Positions 25,659 to 34,578 of a DNA stretch of 35,283 nt are shown piece after piece. The stretch covers positions 1-35,283 of the forward strand of contig CAYPZU010000016.1 of assembly GCA_964415395.1 (NCBI GenBank), read 5' to 3'. The stretch is from CAYPZU01 sp964415395 (lineage in GTDB: Bacteria > Chlamydiota > Chlamydiia > Chlamydiales > SM23-39). The position numbers were made by a program, and so were the translations under genes. Numbering within the stretch: the stretch's first letter is position 1; the number at the start of each line of letters is the position of its first letter. The notes below the pieces were generated by a model that was not told where the DNA came from, searched no databases, and worked only from the letters and a program-made list of their open reading frames with translations.

Positions 25659-26031
25659 AGAGTTAGAAACCCACTATCTGAAAACGGAAGTCCCTGCGTT
25701 CAACATCGGCGATACTGTCCGAGTCAGCACGCGCATCATCGAGGGAGAAAAAGAGCGTCTCCAGGCTTTCACTGGCACGGTTGTCGCCAAAAAGGGAACC
25801 GGTCTTTCTGAGACGTTTACCCTCTACCGCACCGCCTACGGATCGAGCATGGACCGCGTTTTCCTGCTCCACAGCCCGCGAATCGCCAGCATCGAAGTGA
25901 TGCGCCCAGGAAAAGTCCGCAGAGCGAAGCTCTATTACCTGCGCGGCCGTTCCGGCAAAGCGGCGAAAGTCCGCGAGCTGTATGTAGCCGGCGATGCAGA
26001 AGCCGCTGCGCCTGCCGCTCCTCAAGCGTAA
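25636..26031 (+). CDS. rplS: 50S ribosomal protein L19
   Basis: Large-subunit protein at the 30S-50S interface. The start chosen is GTG 25636, 7 bases after the strong AAAGGAG at 25622-25628, giving 131 residues. An upstream in-frame GTG at 25618 would sit before that Shine-Dalgarno and is less likely. Landmarks are NIGDTVRVSTRI, RLQAFTGTVVAKKGTG, FTLYRTAYG, RVFLLHSPRI and the KLYYLRGRSGKAAKV tail, followed by an Ala/Pro-rich extension. It lies at the end of the ffh-rpsP-trmD-rplS unit. Confidence 0.97.
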   Translation: MSRSRIIEELETHYLKTEVPAFNIGDTVRVSTRIIEGEKERLQAFTGTVVAKKGTGLSETFTLYRTAYGSSMDRVFLLHSPRIASIEVMRPGKVRRAKLYYLRGRSGKAAKVRELYVAGDAEAAAPAAPQA

Positions 26032-26076
26032 TTTTTCTACCGGAAAATCTTTTCCCTGTCATAAAGTGTGCTGCTT

Positions 26077-26760
26077 ATGCAGCACACGATTTCTCACTCT
26101 GAACGAAAACGCTTAGAATCGCTCTCGATCCACGAAAGCCGTCTTCGAAAAGAAGGTTTTTTGCTGATCGCCGGCGTAGATGAAGCAGGCCGCGGCCCTT
26201 TGGCCGGCCCTGTTGTCGCTGCTGCATGCATCTTGCCCCAACACGCTCTCATCGCCAAACTCAACGACAGCAAGCAGCTTTCGGCCCCCGAAAGAGACGC
26301 TCTCTTCGATCAAATCGTCCAGCTTCCACAAATCCTCTTCGGCATCGGCATTGCCGACGCGGAGACGATCGACCGGATCAATATCCTTCAGGCGACATTT
26401 CTTGCCATGCAAAGAGCCGTCGCCGCTATGCAGAAAAAACCCGATTATCTCCTCATCGATGGCAATCAGCTTCCCTCGTTCGAGATCCCGAGAGAAGCTC
26501 TCGTCGAAGGGGACGCGAAATCGGTTTCGATCGCCGCCGCCTCGATTCTAGCGAAAGTCACGCGCGACCGGATGCTGGAAGAGTTCGATGCAAAATATCC
26601 CGCCTACGGGTTCAGACAGCATAAAGGCTACGCGACTGAGCAGCACTTAAATGCGCTGAGAGATCATGGACCCTGCCCCATCCACCGCAAATCATTCGAA
26701 CCGATTAAATCAATGCTTAAAACTGAGCGGCAAGGCGATTTTCTATCCGACCTTATCTAA
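26077..26760 (+). CDS. rnhB: Ribonuclease HII
   Basis: Cleaves RNA in RNA:DNA hybrids and at misincorporated ribonucleotides. The 227-residue product has the catalytic GVDEAGRGPLAGPVVAA (D35, E36), LLIDGNQLP in the middle and AAASILAKVTRDR, together supplying the acidic metal ligands. The end is typical (GYATEQHLNALRDHGPCPIHRKSF). An in-frame GTG at 26068 would add three residues. The last 18 bases overlap the convergent DUF2227-like gene. Confidence 0.96.
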   Translation: MQHTISHSERKRLESLSIHESRLRKEGFLLIAGVDEAGRGPLAGPVVAAACILPQHALIAKLNDSKQLSAPERDALFDQIVQLPQILFGIGIADAETIDRINILQATFLAMQRAVAAMQKKPDYLLIDGNQLPSFEIPREALVEGDAKSVSIAAASILAKVTRDRMLEEFDAKYPAYGFRQHKGYATEQHLNALRDHGPCPIHRKSFEPIKSMLKTERQGDFLSDLI

Positions 26761-27159
26761 CGCAATATGAAACAGGTCTGCGGCGGCGAATCCTCCGAGA
26801 AGAAAAGCTGTTTCGATAGAGCTGAGCGAAGGGAAGGCGTAGCCTAGAAGAGCCAGAATTCCGTAGGCCCAGCCGATCCGCGTCAGGGTTCCGATCACCG
26901 GCCAATGGGAGATGCCCCGGTGGCTGAAAAGAAAGCTGTAGGGGCGGAAGGGGAGGGTAAGCAGCCCCTTGATCGAGAAGAGCTTGATTTGGCGCGCCAG
27001 GTCGAGGTCGGGGTGGAGGAAGAGCGTTCCGTAGACAAACGTTCCCGCAAACGAAATAAGACGTTCGTCCGTTCCCCCCTTAATTTGAGTGAGGGCCAGA
27101 AGGGAAAGGGGAAGCGCGATGAGGAGGTTGAAGCGGACGTGTGTGCGGTAAGCGGGCAT
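26743..27159 (-). CDS. DUF2227-like putative metal-binding membrane protein
   Basis: A 138-residue protein beginning MPAYRTHVRFN. It has several hydrophobic helices and His/Asp clusters: HPDLD, then PYSFLFSHRGISHW and GTLTRIGWAYG. These match the layout I recall for DUF2227, described only as putative metal-binding. An ATG at 27195 would add 12 residues that do not look family-like. Biochemical role unknown. It is convergent with rnhB (18-base overlap) and divergent from yicC. It breaks the usual chlamydial rnhB-gmk adjacency together with yicC. Confidence 0.82.
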   Translation of the reverse strand: MPAYRTHVRFNLLIALPLSLLALTQIKGGTDERLISFAGTFVYGTLFLHPDLDLARQIKLFSIKGLLTLPFRPYSFLFSHRGISHWPVIGTLTRIGWAYGILALLGYAFPSLSSIETAFLLGGFAAADLFHIALDKVG

Positions 27160-27231
27160 AACTGTTGTATACCACAAGTCTCCCTTGACGGGCATCGCCT
27201 ATTTGCCTACACTGGATGAGAAAGGCAAATT

Positions 27232-28110
27232 ATGCTCATGAGTATGACTGGTTTCGGCCGGTCGGTCTTCGAAGCTCCCTTCGGGCGGGTCGTCGTTGAA
27301 ATTCAGTCAGTCAACAGAAAATATCTGGAGATGTTCGTCTCCTTGCCGAAGGAATTCGGACGGTTTGAAAACGATATCCGGAAATGGCTTTCAGAGGCGA
27401 TTTCGAGAGGGCAGATCTCCGTTCGCGTCCATGTGATGCCGTCGGCCGCTGCCGTCCAGGAATCGCTCCCAAGCATCGAACTCCTGAGAGAGCTGAAATT
27501 CGGCTGGGAGCGGATCGCGCAGCAGCTCCAAATCGACCCTAAATCAATCGATCTTCCGTTCCTGATGCAGTATCTCCCTTCTCAGTCGAAACTGGACCTG
27601 GCCAAAGATGAGGATCTCCCTGTGATCCACCGCTGCGTCGACGAAGCGCTCCAGGGGCTTGTCCAGATGAAAAAAGCGGAAGGGAAGGCTCTCGCCAAAG
27701 ATTTGACCGATCGGCTCAAACTACTCGAAAGCCACCTGGCCCAGATTGAGCAGCTCGCGCCCGATTCGTCGAAGAAGGTGCGGGAAAAACTTTTGGAAAA
27801 GATGGGGGAGATCCTGAAGGCTGGACCCGAGACTGAGGAGAGGCTTTTCAGGGAAGCGGCCCTCATGGCGGAAAGGGCTGATGTGGCTGAAGAGATCACC
27901 CGCCTCAAGTCCCATTTCAAGCAGTTCCAGGAACTTTTCTCCCCGAAAGCGGGAGGAGTGGGCCGAAAGATGGATTTCCTCGTCCAGGAGATGGGGCGCG
28001 AGATCAACACCATCGGCTCCAAAACAGCCGAAGCAAAGATTTCCTACCTCGTCGTCGATATGAAAAGCGAACTCGACAGAATACGCGAACAGATCCAAAA
28101 TATAGAGTAA
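27232..28110 (+). CDS. yicC: YicC/YloC family endoribonuclease
   Basis: Member of the YicC family, which has been associated with endoribonuclease activity and RNA decay. The 292-residue protein has the N-terminal signature MSMTGFGRS, then VEIQSVNRKYLEMFVSLP. The C-terminal signature is INTIGSKTAEAKISYLVVD, ending EQIQNIE, both standard. AAAGG lies 7 bases before ATG 27232. The stop is one base before the gmk ATG, and yicC-gmk linkage is common in bacteria. Confidence 0.95.
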   Translation: MLMSMTGFGRSVFEAPFGRVVVEIQSVNRKYLEMFVSLPKEFGRFENDIRKWLSEAISRGQISVRVHVMPSAAAVQESLPSIELLRELKFGWERIAQQLQIDPKSIDLPFLMQYLPSQSKLDLAKDEDLPVIHRCVDEALQGLVQMKKAEGKALAKDLTDRLKLLESHLAQIEQLAPDSSKKVREKLLEKMGEILKAGPETEERLFREAALMAERADVAEEITRLKSHFKQFQELFSPKAGGVGRKMDFLVQEMGREINTIGSKTAEAKISYLVVDMKSELDRIREQIQNIE

Positions 28111-28111
28111 G

Positions 28112-28702
28112 ATGCATCAGATATTAGGCGGACTGAAAAAGGGTCTCGTTTTCATCATCAGCGCCCCAGCGGGAACAGGTAAAACTACGCTCGTCCGGAT
28201 GATCCGCGAAGAGTTCCATTGCGTCGTCGAGAGCGTTTCCTTCACCACCCGCCCTCCGCGCCCCAATGAAATTCCCGGCAGGGACTATCATTTCATCACG
28301 ATCGAAGAATTCAAAGAGAAGATCGCCGAGGGAGAGTTTCTCGAATACGCCCAGGTCTTCGGCAACTACTACGGCACCTCGCGCAAATACGTCGAATCGC
28401 AGCAGGATAAGGGGAAGCATGTGGTTCTTGTCATCGACACGCAGGGCGCCCTCAACCTCATGGACCAGATCGAAGCGGCTTTCATCTTCATCAGCCCTCC
28501 CAATCTCGACGAACTGCGCGCCCGCCTCATCGCCCGCAGATCGGAGACCGACGAGGCGATCGAGCATCGCCTCTCCTGGGCTGAAAAGGAAATGTCTCTC
28601 ATCCCCAGATACGACTACCACATCGTCAACGACAATTTGAAAACGGCCTACGACGCGCTCCGCTCCATCCTGATTGCCGAAGAACACCGGAATCGTTCTT
28701 GA
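28112..28702 (+). CDS. gmk: Guanylate kinase
   Basis: Phosphorylates GMP to GDP with ATP. The 196-residue product has P-loop APAGTGKTTL (a variant of the usual APSGAGKT), then SFTTRPPRPNE and GRDYHF for GMP binding. YYGTSRKYVE and FISPPNLDELRARL follow, then an ordinary C-terminus. It is sandwiched between yicC and the 57-residue possible omega-like gene, as in many bacterial yicC-gmk-rpoZ clusters. Confidence 0.97.
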   Translation: MHQILGGLKKGLVFIISAPAGTGKTTLVRMIREEFHCVVESVSFTTRPPRPNEIPGRDYHFITIEEFKEKIAEGEFLEYAQVFGNYYGTSRKYVESQQDKGKHVVLVIDTQGALNLMDQIEAAFIFISPPNLDELRARLIARRSETDEAIEHRLSWAEKEMSLIPRYDYHIVNDNLKTAYDALRSILIAEEHRNRS

Positions 28703-28749
28703 TTTTAACTCGTGAATCGCCGATTCTACTACCTGAAAGGAAATTATCT

Positions 28750-28923
28750 ATGATCAGCGACTCGTTAACCACTGAACAGTTAAGGAAGAAATTCAAAAAC
28801 AATTTCGACCTTTGCAATTTCTCGATCAATATCGCCCGGAATATGATCATGGGCGGCACTCCAGCGACCCTCGGGCAGATCCTTGACGCGATCTTTGTGA
28901 GAGCTTCGGAAGAAAGAGAGTGA
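28750..28923 (+). CDS. Short conserved protein between gmk and metG; possible RNA polymerase omega-like subunit
   Basis: A 57-residue protein starting MISDSLTTEQLRKKF at ATG 28750, with AAAGGA about 9 bases upstream. The core NNFDLCNFSINIARNMI loosely resembles the omega pattern (a hydrophobic segment followed by a conserved AxR helix). The position directly after gmk is the classic place of rpoZ. C. trachomatis has a short hypothetical gene at the same place (CT031, from memory). It overlaps metG by 4 bases (GTGA). Omega identity is inferred from context and weak resemblance, not from a clear motif. Confidence 0.8.
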   Translation: MISDSLTTEQLRKKFKNNFDLCNFSINIARNMIMGGTPATLGQILDAIFVRASEERE

Positions 28924-30980
28924 TTCCGCGTCAAAAGATTTTAATCACCTCTGCTTTGCCCTATGCGAATGGTCCGCTCCATTTCGGCCATATCGCGGGG
29001 GCCTATCTCCCAGGCGACTGCTATGCCCGCTTTCAGAGGCTGAAAGGGAATGACGTACTCTACATCTGCGGCTCCGACGAGCACGGGGTGGCGATCACCC
29101 TCAGCGCCGATCTGGCGAAGCGCACCCCCAAAGAGCACGTCGACCACTTCCACGAAGTGATAAAAAATTTCTTTAATGAGCTCGAATTCTCCTTCGACCA
29201 CTACAGCCGGACCACTTGGCCGGGCCATGTCCCGACGACCCAGGAGTTCTATCGCGCCCTCGACCAAAAAGGGCTGATCGAAGAGAAAACCGAAAACCAC
29301 CTCTACTCCGAGCAGGAAAAGCGGTTCCTCGCCGACCGGTACGTCGTCGGAACCTGCCCCAAGTGCGGCTTCGAAGAGGCCCGCGGCGACGAATGCCAGC
29401 GGTGCGCCGCCTCCTACGAGGCGACCGACCTCAAGAACCCCCGCTCGAAGCTCACCGGCTCGCCTCTCGTCTTAAAGCCCAGCAGCCACCTCTACCTCCG
29501 CTTCGACAAGTTCAAAGAGCAGCTCGCCTCCTGGATCAAGGAGAAAGACTGGAAAGAGAACGTCGTCCGCTTCGCGATGCACTACATCGACGATTTAAAG
29601 CCCCGCGCGATCACCCGCGACTCCGACTGGGGCGTGCCCGTGCCGGGCCGACCCGGGAAGGTCTTCTACGTCTGGTTCGACGCCCCCATCGGCTACGTCT
29701 CTGCGACGAAAGAGTGGGCCCTGAAAACAGGCCATCCCGACCGCTGGAAAGACTACTGGCTCGACGCCAAAACAAAACTCGTTCATTTCATCGGCAAGGA
29801 CAACATCCCGTTCCACGCCGTGTTTTTCCCCGCCATGCTCATGGGGCAGGATCTTCCTTACAAGCTTCCCGATGAAATTCCCGCCAATGAATTCTTCCTT
29901 CTCGAGGGAAGGCAGTTTTCCAAGTCGGACGGCTGGACGATCGACATGAAAGAGTTTTTCTCCCGCTACACCCCCGACCAGGCCCGCTACGCTCTTGCGG
30001 CGAACGCCCCTGAAACGGCCGATGCGGAATTCAGCTGGAAAGATTTCCAGATGCGCTGCAATGCGGAACTGCTTGGCAAATTCGGCAACTTCATCCACCG
30101 CGTCCTCACCTTCGCCCAACTCCACTGCAAAGGGCACGCGCCTGCCGCCTCCCATCTTGAGCCGCTCGATGAACAGTTCTTGGGCCAGATCGCAGTGCAG
30201 ATGGAGCTTCTTTCCCAAAGCTACGAACGGTTTTCCCTTCGGAAAGCCTGCCAGGTCCTGATGGAGCTGGCGCAGCTAGGAAACGTCTATTTCGACGCCA
30301 AGAAACCCTGGGTATTGGCTAAAGACCCCGCTCAGAGAGCCGCCCTCGAAACGACGATCGCCCTTTGCATCGAGTGCATTAAAAATCTTGCCCTTGCCGC
30401 CTTTCCGCTAATCCCAAAATCGGCGCAGAAGATCTGGCAATTCCTCGGCAATACAACCGACCTCTCCAAAGAAAGCTGGGATGCCGTCCGCAAGAATCCT
30501 GTTCCTTCGGGACGAAAACTCCCTGAGCCTGAAATCCTGTTCCGCAAAGTCGAAGACGCCGAGATCGAAGAGCAGATCCAGCGGCTCGGCCAGCCCAAAG
30601 CCCTGCAACCCAAACCAGAGCCCTCCATGACCGCCCTGACGACCTACCAGCCTGTAAAAGCCCCCATCTCGATCGACGAGTTCGACAAGATCGACTTGCG
30701 CGTCGGCCAGATCGTCGAAGCGGAAAAAGTCCCCAAATCGAAAAAGCTCCTCAAGCTCCTCGTCGACGTCGGCTTTGAAAAACGGACCGTCGTCTCAGGC
30801 ATCGCCCTTTCCTACGAGCCGGAGCAGCTCATCGGCCGGAAAATCATCCTCGTCGTCAATCTCCAGCCGGCAACTCTCATGGGCATCGAAAGCCGCGGCA
30901 TGATCCTCGCCGGCAAAGCCGACGCCCTCCTCGAAGTGCCTCATATCCAGCACCTCCCGCCGGGCAGCGTCGTCTCGTAA
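28920..30980 (+). CDS. metG: Methionyl-tRNA synthetase with C-terminal EMAP/Trbp111 domain
   Basis: Class I synthetase charging tRNA-Met. Of 686 residues, the HIGH-equivalent is HFGH at 21-24. A zinc knuckle has C146, C149, C159 and C162 (CPKCG ... CQRC). The KMSKS loop reads QFSKS at 332-336. A helical anticodon domain follows, then a Pro/Lys-rich linker near 560-580. The tRNA-binding OB fold at about 582-686 (KIDLRVGQIVEAEKVPKSKKL) is usually used for dimerisation and non-specific tRNA binding. The start is GTG 28920, coupled to the preceding small gene. Confidence 0.97.
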   Translation: MIPRQKILITSALPYANGPLHFGHIAGAYLPGDCYARFQRLKGNDVLYICGSDEHGVAITLSADLAKRTPKEHVDHFHEVIKNFFNELEFSFDHYSRTTWPGHVPTTQEFYRALDQKGLIEEKTENHLYSEQEKRFLADRYVVGTCPKCGFEEARGDECQRCAASYEATDLKNPRSKLTGSPLVLKPSSHLYLRFDKFKEQLASWIKEKDWKENVVRFAMHYIDDLKPRAITRDSDWGVPVPGRPGKVFYVWFDAPIGYVSATKEWALKTGHPDRWKDYWLDAKTKLVHFIGKDNIPFHAVFFPAMLMGQDLPYKLPDEIPANEFFLLEGRQFSKSDGWTIDMKEFFSRYTPDQARYALAANAPETADAEFSWKDFQMRCNAELLGKFGNFIHRVLTFAQLHCKGHAPAASHLEPLDEQFLGQIAVQMELLSQSYERFSLRKACQVLMELAQLGNVYFDAKKPWVLAKDPAQRAALETTIALCIECIKNLALAAFPLIPKSAQKIWQFLGNTTDLSKESWDAVRKNPVPSGRKLPEPEILFRKVEDAEIEEQIQRLGQPKALQPKPEPSMTALTTYQPVKAPISIDEFDKIDLRVGQIVEAEKVPKSKKLLKLLVDVGFEKRTVVSGIALSYEPEQLIGRKIILVVNLQPATLMGIESRGMILAGKADALLEVPHIQHLPPGSVVS

Positions 30981-31006
30981 AATAAACTATTCCGCATCTA
31001 TCCTGA

Positions 31007-32209
31007 TTAAGGTATCGATGCTCTACGTCCGAATAGAGCGATCACTCCTGCGCCTGCCGCTAAAACAGCAGTCAAACCGATCGCACCCATGAAAGTTCCT
31101 GTTTCTTGTACGATCCATCCCGTGATCGCAGGCGAGATAAGTCCTGAGAATGCAAAAAAGGAATTGGCGATTCCCTGCGCGGCTCCTGGAGTTTTAGGAT
31201 AGAGATCTCCGTTTATGGCATAAATGGGAGCGTTCGCAAACATGGCAAAACCGATCCCAAGAGAGAGCATCAGGAGATAGAAGGGAAGCGAAGAGGCGAA
31301 AAGCAAAAGGAAGAAACACAACGAAGAGCAGAACATCCCCGCTGCGATGATTAAAGATCGGCTCCAGAATAAAGAGCGGTTTTTTAAGTAAATCCGGTCC
31401 GAGAGCCAGCCTCCCGCAACGACGAAAATAGCTCCGGAAAGCCAAGGTCCCATAGTATAAAAACCTGTCTGGCGAAACGTGGCGCCATACGTCTTTTCCA
31501 GCATTCCCGGAAGCCACATCAGTCCAAAAAAGAGGATGTATCCGAATACCAAAAAGGCGAGGCAGTTAGCAAGAAAGGGGAGAGAGAGAAATTCCTTCCA
31601 GAAAATCTTCTGGCGGGGAGGGTAGCCGCTTAAACGGGGATTGGTTTTTCCCTTAAATGAAAGCGTCCAGACAGCCGCCCAGATCAAGCCCAGAGCTCCC
31701 AAAATGAAGTACATTCCCCGCCAACCCAGCTGATCCATCAGCAGCGTTAGAAAAGGAGCTCCGACAAGAGAGGCGAGAGGGACGCCGAACAGCCCGATTG
31801 CGATTGAGCGGGCGCGAAGGGGTTTCGGCAGCCAGTCAGCCGACATCTTCAGGATTGCCGAAAAATGAACCCCTTCGGCGACTCCCAGAAGGATCCGGAG
31901 AAGCAAGAGGGATGTAAAGCTGCCGGCCCATCCCGTTGCGAACGTGACAAGCGACCAGGCGGCTGCCGCCCAGGCCCAGACCCGGGCGCAATCGAATTTT
32001 TCGATCAGGATTCCGCCCAAAACCGCCATAATCAGATAGCCGATGCCGAATCCGCCGGCGGCAACCCCGAATTGGGCATCGGTCAGCCCCAGCTCCTTCT
32101 GCAGCGGCAAAATCGCGTAGGAAATCGCGCTCCGGTCGAAATAATTGATCGTCGTTATGTACGCGATCATTCCCAGAATGCGCAGTTCGAACGGACGGTA
32201 AGCAGCCAT
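31007..32209 (-). CDS. MFS transporter, anion:cation symporter-like
   Basis: A 400-residue inner-membrane transporter with about 12 hydrophobic segments. The start is ATG 32209, which overlaps the recD stop by one base (TAATG). The frame is open further upstream, but that stretch is hydrophilic shadow sequence inside recD. The first helix contains INYFDRSAISYA, and helix 4-5 contains LRILLGVAEGVHF. Both are typical of the ACS family (hexuronate, tartrate, phosphate and related carriers). The substrate cannot be assigned. It is probably co-transcribed with recD and faces metG with only 26 bp between stops. Confidence 0.9.
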   Translation of the reverse strand: MAAYRPFELRILGMIAYITTINYFDRSAISYAILPLQKELGLTDAQFGVAAGGFGIGYLIMAVLGGILIEKFDCARVWAWAAAAWSLVTFATGWAGSFTSLLLLRILLGVAEGVHFSAILKMSADWLPKPLRARSIAIGLFGVPLASLVGAPFLTLLMDQLGWRGMYFILGALGLIWAAVWTLSFKGKTNPRLSGYPPRQKIFWKEFLSLPFLANCLAFLVFGYILFFGLMWLPGMLEKTYGATFRQTGFYTMGPWLSGAIFVVAGGWLSDRIYLKNRSLFWSRSLIIAAGMFCSSLCFFLLLFASSLPFYLLMLSLGIGFAMFANAPIYAINGDLYPKTPGAAQGIANSFFAFSGLISPAITGWIVQETGTFMGAIGLTAVLAAGAGVIALFGRRASIP

Positions 32210-34395
32210 TAAACGAATTCTAGCTGGCTGTGGGTCGGTCTGTCTACTTTGAATGTGCGGGCCGTGTCTTTCAGCGCTTTCTCGAGCCCCGTGTAGCGCT
32301 TCTGCACCTGGTTGTTGTGGATCGCGATCCCGATCGCTTTCTTCGTCCCGACGAGATAGACCTGTTTTTTGCCCCGCGTGACCGCTGTATAGAGGAGATT
32401 GCGGTGCAAGAGCTTGAAATGGGACGTGTGGATCGGAATCACGACGCAGGGGCATTCGCTTCCCTGGTATTTGTGGACTGAAGTGGCATACGCGAGGACG
32501 ATCTCATCCAGCTCCGAGAATTCATACTCGATTTCCCGATCGTCGAAGACGATCTTCATGAGCTGCTCCGTGGGATCGATCGAGACGATCCTTCCCACGT
32601 CGCCGTTGTAGATCTTCTTGTCGTAGTTGTTCTTGATCTGCATCACTTTGTCGGCTACGTGGAATCTATGGCCTGCGCGGAAGAGCGGCTTTGAGCTGGG
32701 ATTGAGCAACTCCTGCAGCGCCACGTTGAGCATCTCGGACCCGACCCCTCCTTTCTTCATCGGGGAGAGAACCTGGATGTCGTCGATCGGGTGGAAATGC
32801 CATTTTTCGGGGATCTCCTTCGACACGAGCTGCAGGATCACCTGCTGGATCGCCTCCGGAGATTCGGCCTCGACGAAGTGGAAATCGCTCCGCTCCGGCG
32901 TCATCAGGTCGGGGAACTCCCCCTGGTTGATCCGGTGGGCGTTTACGATGATTTTAGAGCCCTTCGCCTGCCGGAAGATCTCCGTCAGCCGCGTCACGCC
33001 GACGAGGCCCGACTGGATGATGTCGCGCAGCACCGTTCCTGCGCCTACGCTCGGCAGCTGGTCGATGTCTCCCACGAACAGCACTCTCGCCCGGCTCGGG
33101 ATCGCCCGCAGCAAAAAGAAGAGAAGCTGCGTGTCGATCATGCTCGCCTCGTCGATGATCAGCAGATCGCAGTTTAAGGGATTCTCTTTGCTCCTCTTGA
33201 ACCCGCCCGTCGCAAAATCCATCTCGAGAAGCGCGTGGATCGTGAACGCCTTTTTCCCGGTGATCTGCGTCATCCTTTTCGCAGCCCTTCCCGTCGGCGC
33301 CGCAAGAAGGATTTCATTCGTCAGCTTCCCCGAGATGCCTAAAATCGCCTTCGTGATCGTGCTTTTTCCCGTACCCGGGCCGCCCGTGATGATATGCACC
33401 TTGTCGGAGAGCGCCTGGATCACCGCCGCCCGCTGCTGATCGGCGAACTGGATCGAGAGCTGCGTCTGAACCCAGTCGGCCGCTTTCACCGCGTCGATCT
33501 TCCGGATCGCCTGCTGGCTGTGGGCGAGCCTCAATAAATCCTTCGAAATGCTCTGCTCGTAGGCGAAAAAAGGCTTCAGCCACAGCATTTGCTCCTGCTG
33601 GATCAGAGCCTGCCTGTCGACCATCGACTTCAGCTCTTTTTCCACCAGATCGCCTTCCACCTCGAGCATCCCCTTGGCGATCGGCAAAAACTCCTGGGCC
33701 GGGAAACAGGTGTGCCCCTCGCTGGCCAGCTCCCACAAAACGAACTCGATCCCCGCGCTCAATCTCTCCGAAGAGTGAAGCGGGAAGCCCATCTTCTGGG
33801 CGATCAGGTCGGCCATCTTGAAGCCGATCCCGAACACCTCTTTGGCCAGCTGGTAAGGGTTTTCTTTGACCTTCTCGATGCTCTTTTCGCCATACGCCTT
33901 GTAGATCCTCTGGGCGTAGCCCGGGCTGACCCCATGCGTCCTGAGAAAGATCATCACCTCCCGGATCGAGCGCTGCTCGCCCCAGCACTTCTTCACCTTT
34001 TCGACCTTTTTCTCCCCGAGGCCGGGGATCTCCAGCAACCGGTCGGGGGCTTTTTCGATCACCAAAAGCGTATCCATGCCGAACCGGTCGACGATCTTTT
34101 TGGCGAACGCGGGGCCGATCCCCTTCACCAGGCCTGATTCGAGATACTTTTGGATCCCCATCAGATCGGAAGGGGAGTCGACCGTGTACTCCTTTACTTC
34201 GAACTGTCTTCCATGCGAGGGGTGGTTCCGCCATTCCCCCTTGCAGATCACCGATTCTCCCGGCTGGAGATGAGGAATCGTTCCTACAATCACCGTAAAA
34301 TCTTTTTTATGAGGTTCTTTCAGACGGGCGACTGTGAAGCCGTTATCGGGGTGGGCAAAGACGATGGCTTCGATGGTACCGGCGAGTTGTTCCAT
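32209..34395 (-). CDS. recD2: RecD2-like ATP-dependent DNA helicase
   Basis: Superfamily 1B helicase acting 5'-3' in DNA repair. The 728-residue product has the RecD2 N-terminal region: an OB-like start and helix-hairpin-helix motifs (LVKGIGPAFAKKIV, LLEIPGLGEKKVEKV). Walker A is GGPGTGKS at 338-345. Motif II is DEAS at 415-418 and QLPSVGAG at 446-453. The C-terminal SF1 motifs include ATSVHKYQGSE and YTAVTRGKK. This long N-terminus marks the RecD2 type, which works without RecBC, as opposed to E. coli RecD. ATG 34395 has AGAGGG at 34400-34405. A putative transposable element begins only 12 bp upstream. Confidence 0.95.
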   Translation of the reverse strand: MEQLAGTIEAIVFAHPDNGFTVARLKEPHKKDFTVIVGTIPHLQPGESVICKGEWRNHPSHGRQFEVKEYTVDSPSDLMGIQKYLESGLVKGIGPAFAKKIVDRFGMDTLLVIEKAPDRLLEIPGLGEKKVEKVKKCWGEQRSIREVMIFLRTHGVSPGYAQRIYKAYGEKSIEKVKENPYQLAKEVFGIGFKMADLIAQKMGFPLHSSERLSAGIEFVLWELASEGHTCFPAQEFLPIAKGMLEVEGDLVEKELKSMVDRQALIQQEQMLWLKPFFAYEQSISKDLLRLAHSQQAIRKIDAVKAADWVQTQLSIQFADQQRAAVIQALSDKVHIITGGPGTGKSTITKAILGISGKLTNEILLAAPTGRAAKRMTQITGKKAFTIHALLEMDFATGGFKRSKENPLNCDLLIIDEASMIDTQLLFFLLRAIPSRARVLFVGDIDQLPSVGAGTVLRDIIQSGLVGVTRLTEIFRQAKGSKIIVNAHRINQGEFPDLMTPERSDFHFVEAESPEAIQQVILQLVSKEIPEKWHFHPIDDIQVLSPMKKGGVGSEMLNVALQELLNPSSKPLFRAGHRFHVADKVMQIKNNYDKKIYNGDVGRIVSIDPTEQLMKIVFDDREIEYEFSELDEIVLAYATSVHKYQGSECPCVVIPIHTSHFKLLHRNLLYTAVTRGKKQVYLVGTKKAIGIAIHNNQVQKRYTGLEKALKDTARTFKVDRPTHSQLEFV

Positions 34396-34407
34396 AAATC
34401 CCTCTAA

Positions 34408-34578
34408 GAGACTGTTAACGGATTTATTTTCGTCGAGTTTTTGGATTATTTTGGCCGCTTTTCGACTTCAACCTTGGGGGGTTATATACTTCTGTCGATA
34501 TTACCCCCCACGATTTGAATCGAAAATCGGCTCAAAAGAACCGAAAAATCGCCTGAAACTAATTCAGTTAACAGTCTC
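34408..34578. mobile_element. Putative 171-bp MITE
   Basis: The ends are 12-bp perfect inverted repeats, GAGACTGTTAAC (34408-34419) and its complement (34567-34578). They extend imperfectly to 24 bp with 21 matches. The element is flanked on both sides by TAA (34405-34407 and 34579-34581), consistent with a 3-bp target duplication of TNA type as made by some IS5-family subgroups. It has no ORF. The centre holds a long hairpin (34476-34509). The parent insertion sequence is not in the window. Confidence 0.55.
34476..34509. repeat. Long hairpin inside the putative MITE
   Basis: GGGGGGT (34476-34482) pairs with ACCCCCC (34503-34509). After one T-T mismatch, ATAT pairs with ATAT, leaving a loop of about 10 bases. 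No T-run follows on either strand, so it is more likely a structural feature of the element than a terminator. Confidence 0.6.

Noticed and set aside
32210..32455. N-terminal extension of the MFS transporter to 482 residues
   Set aside because: The extra 82 residues are hydrophilic, Arg/Asp/Pro-rich and lie inside recD in another frame. The transporter starts naturally at 32209.
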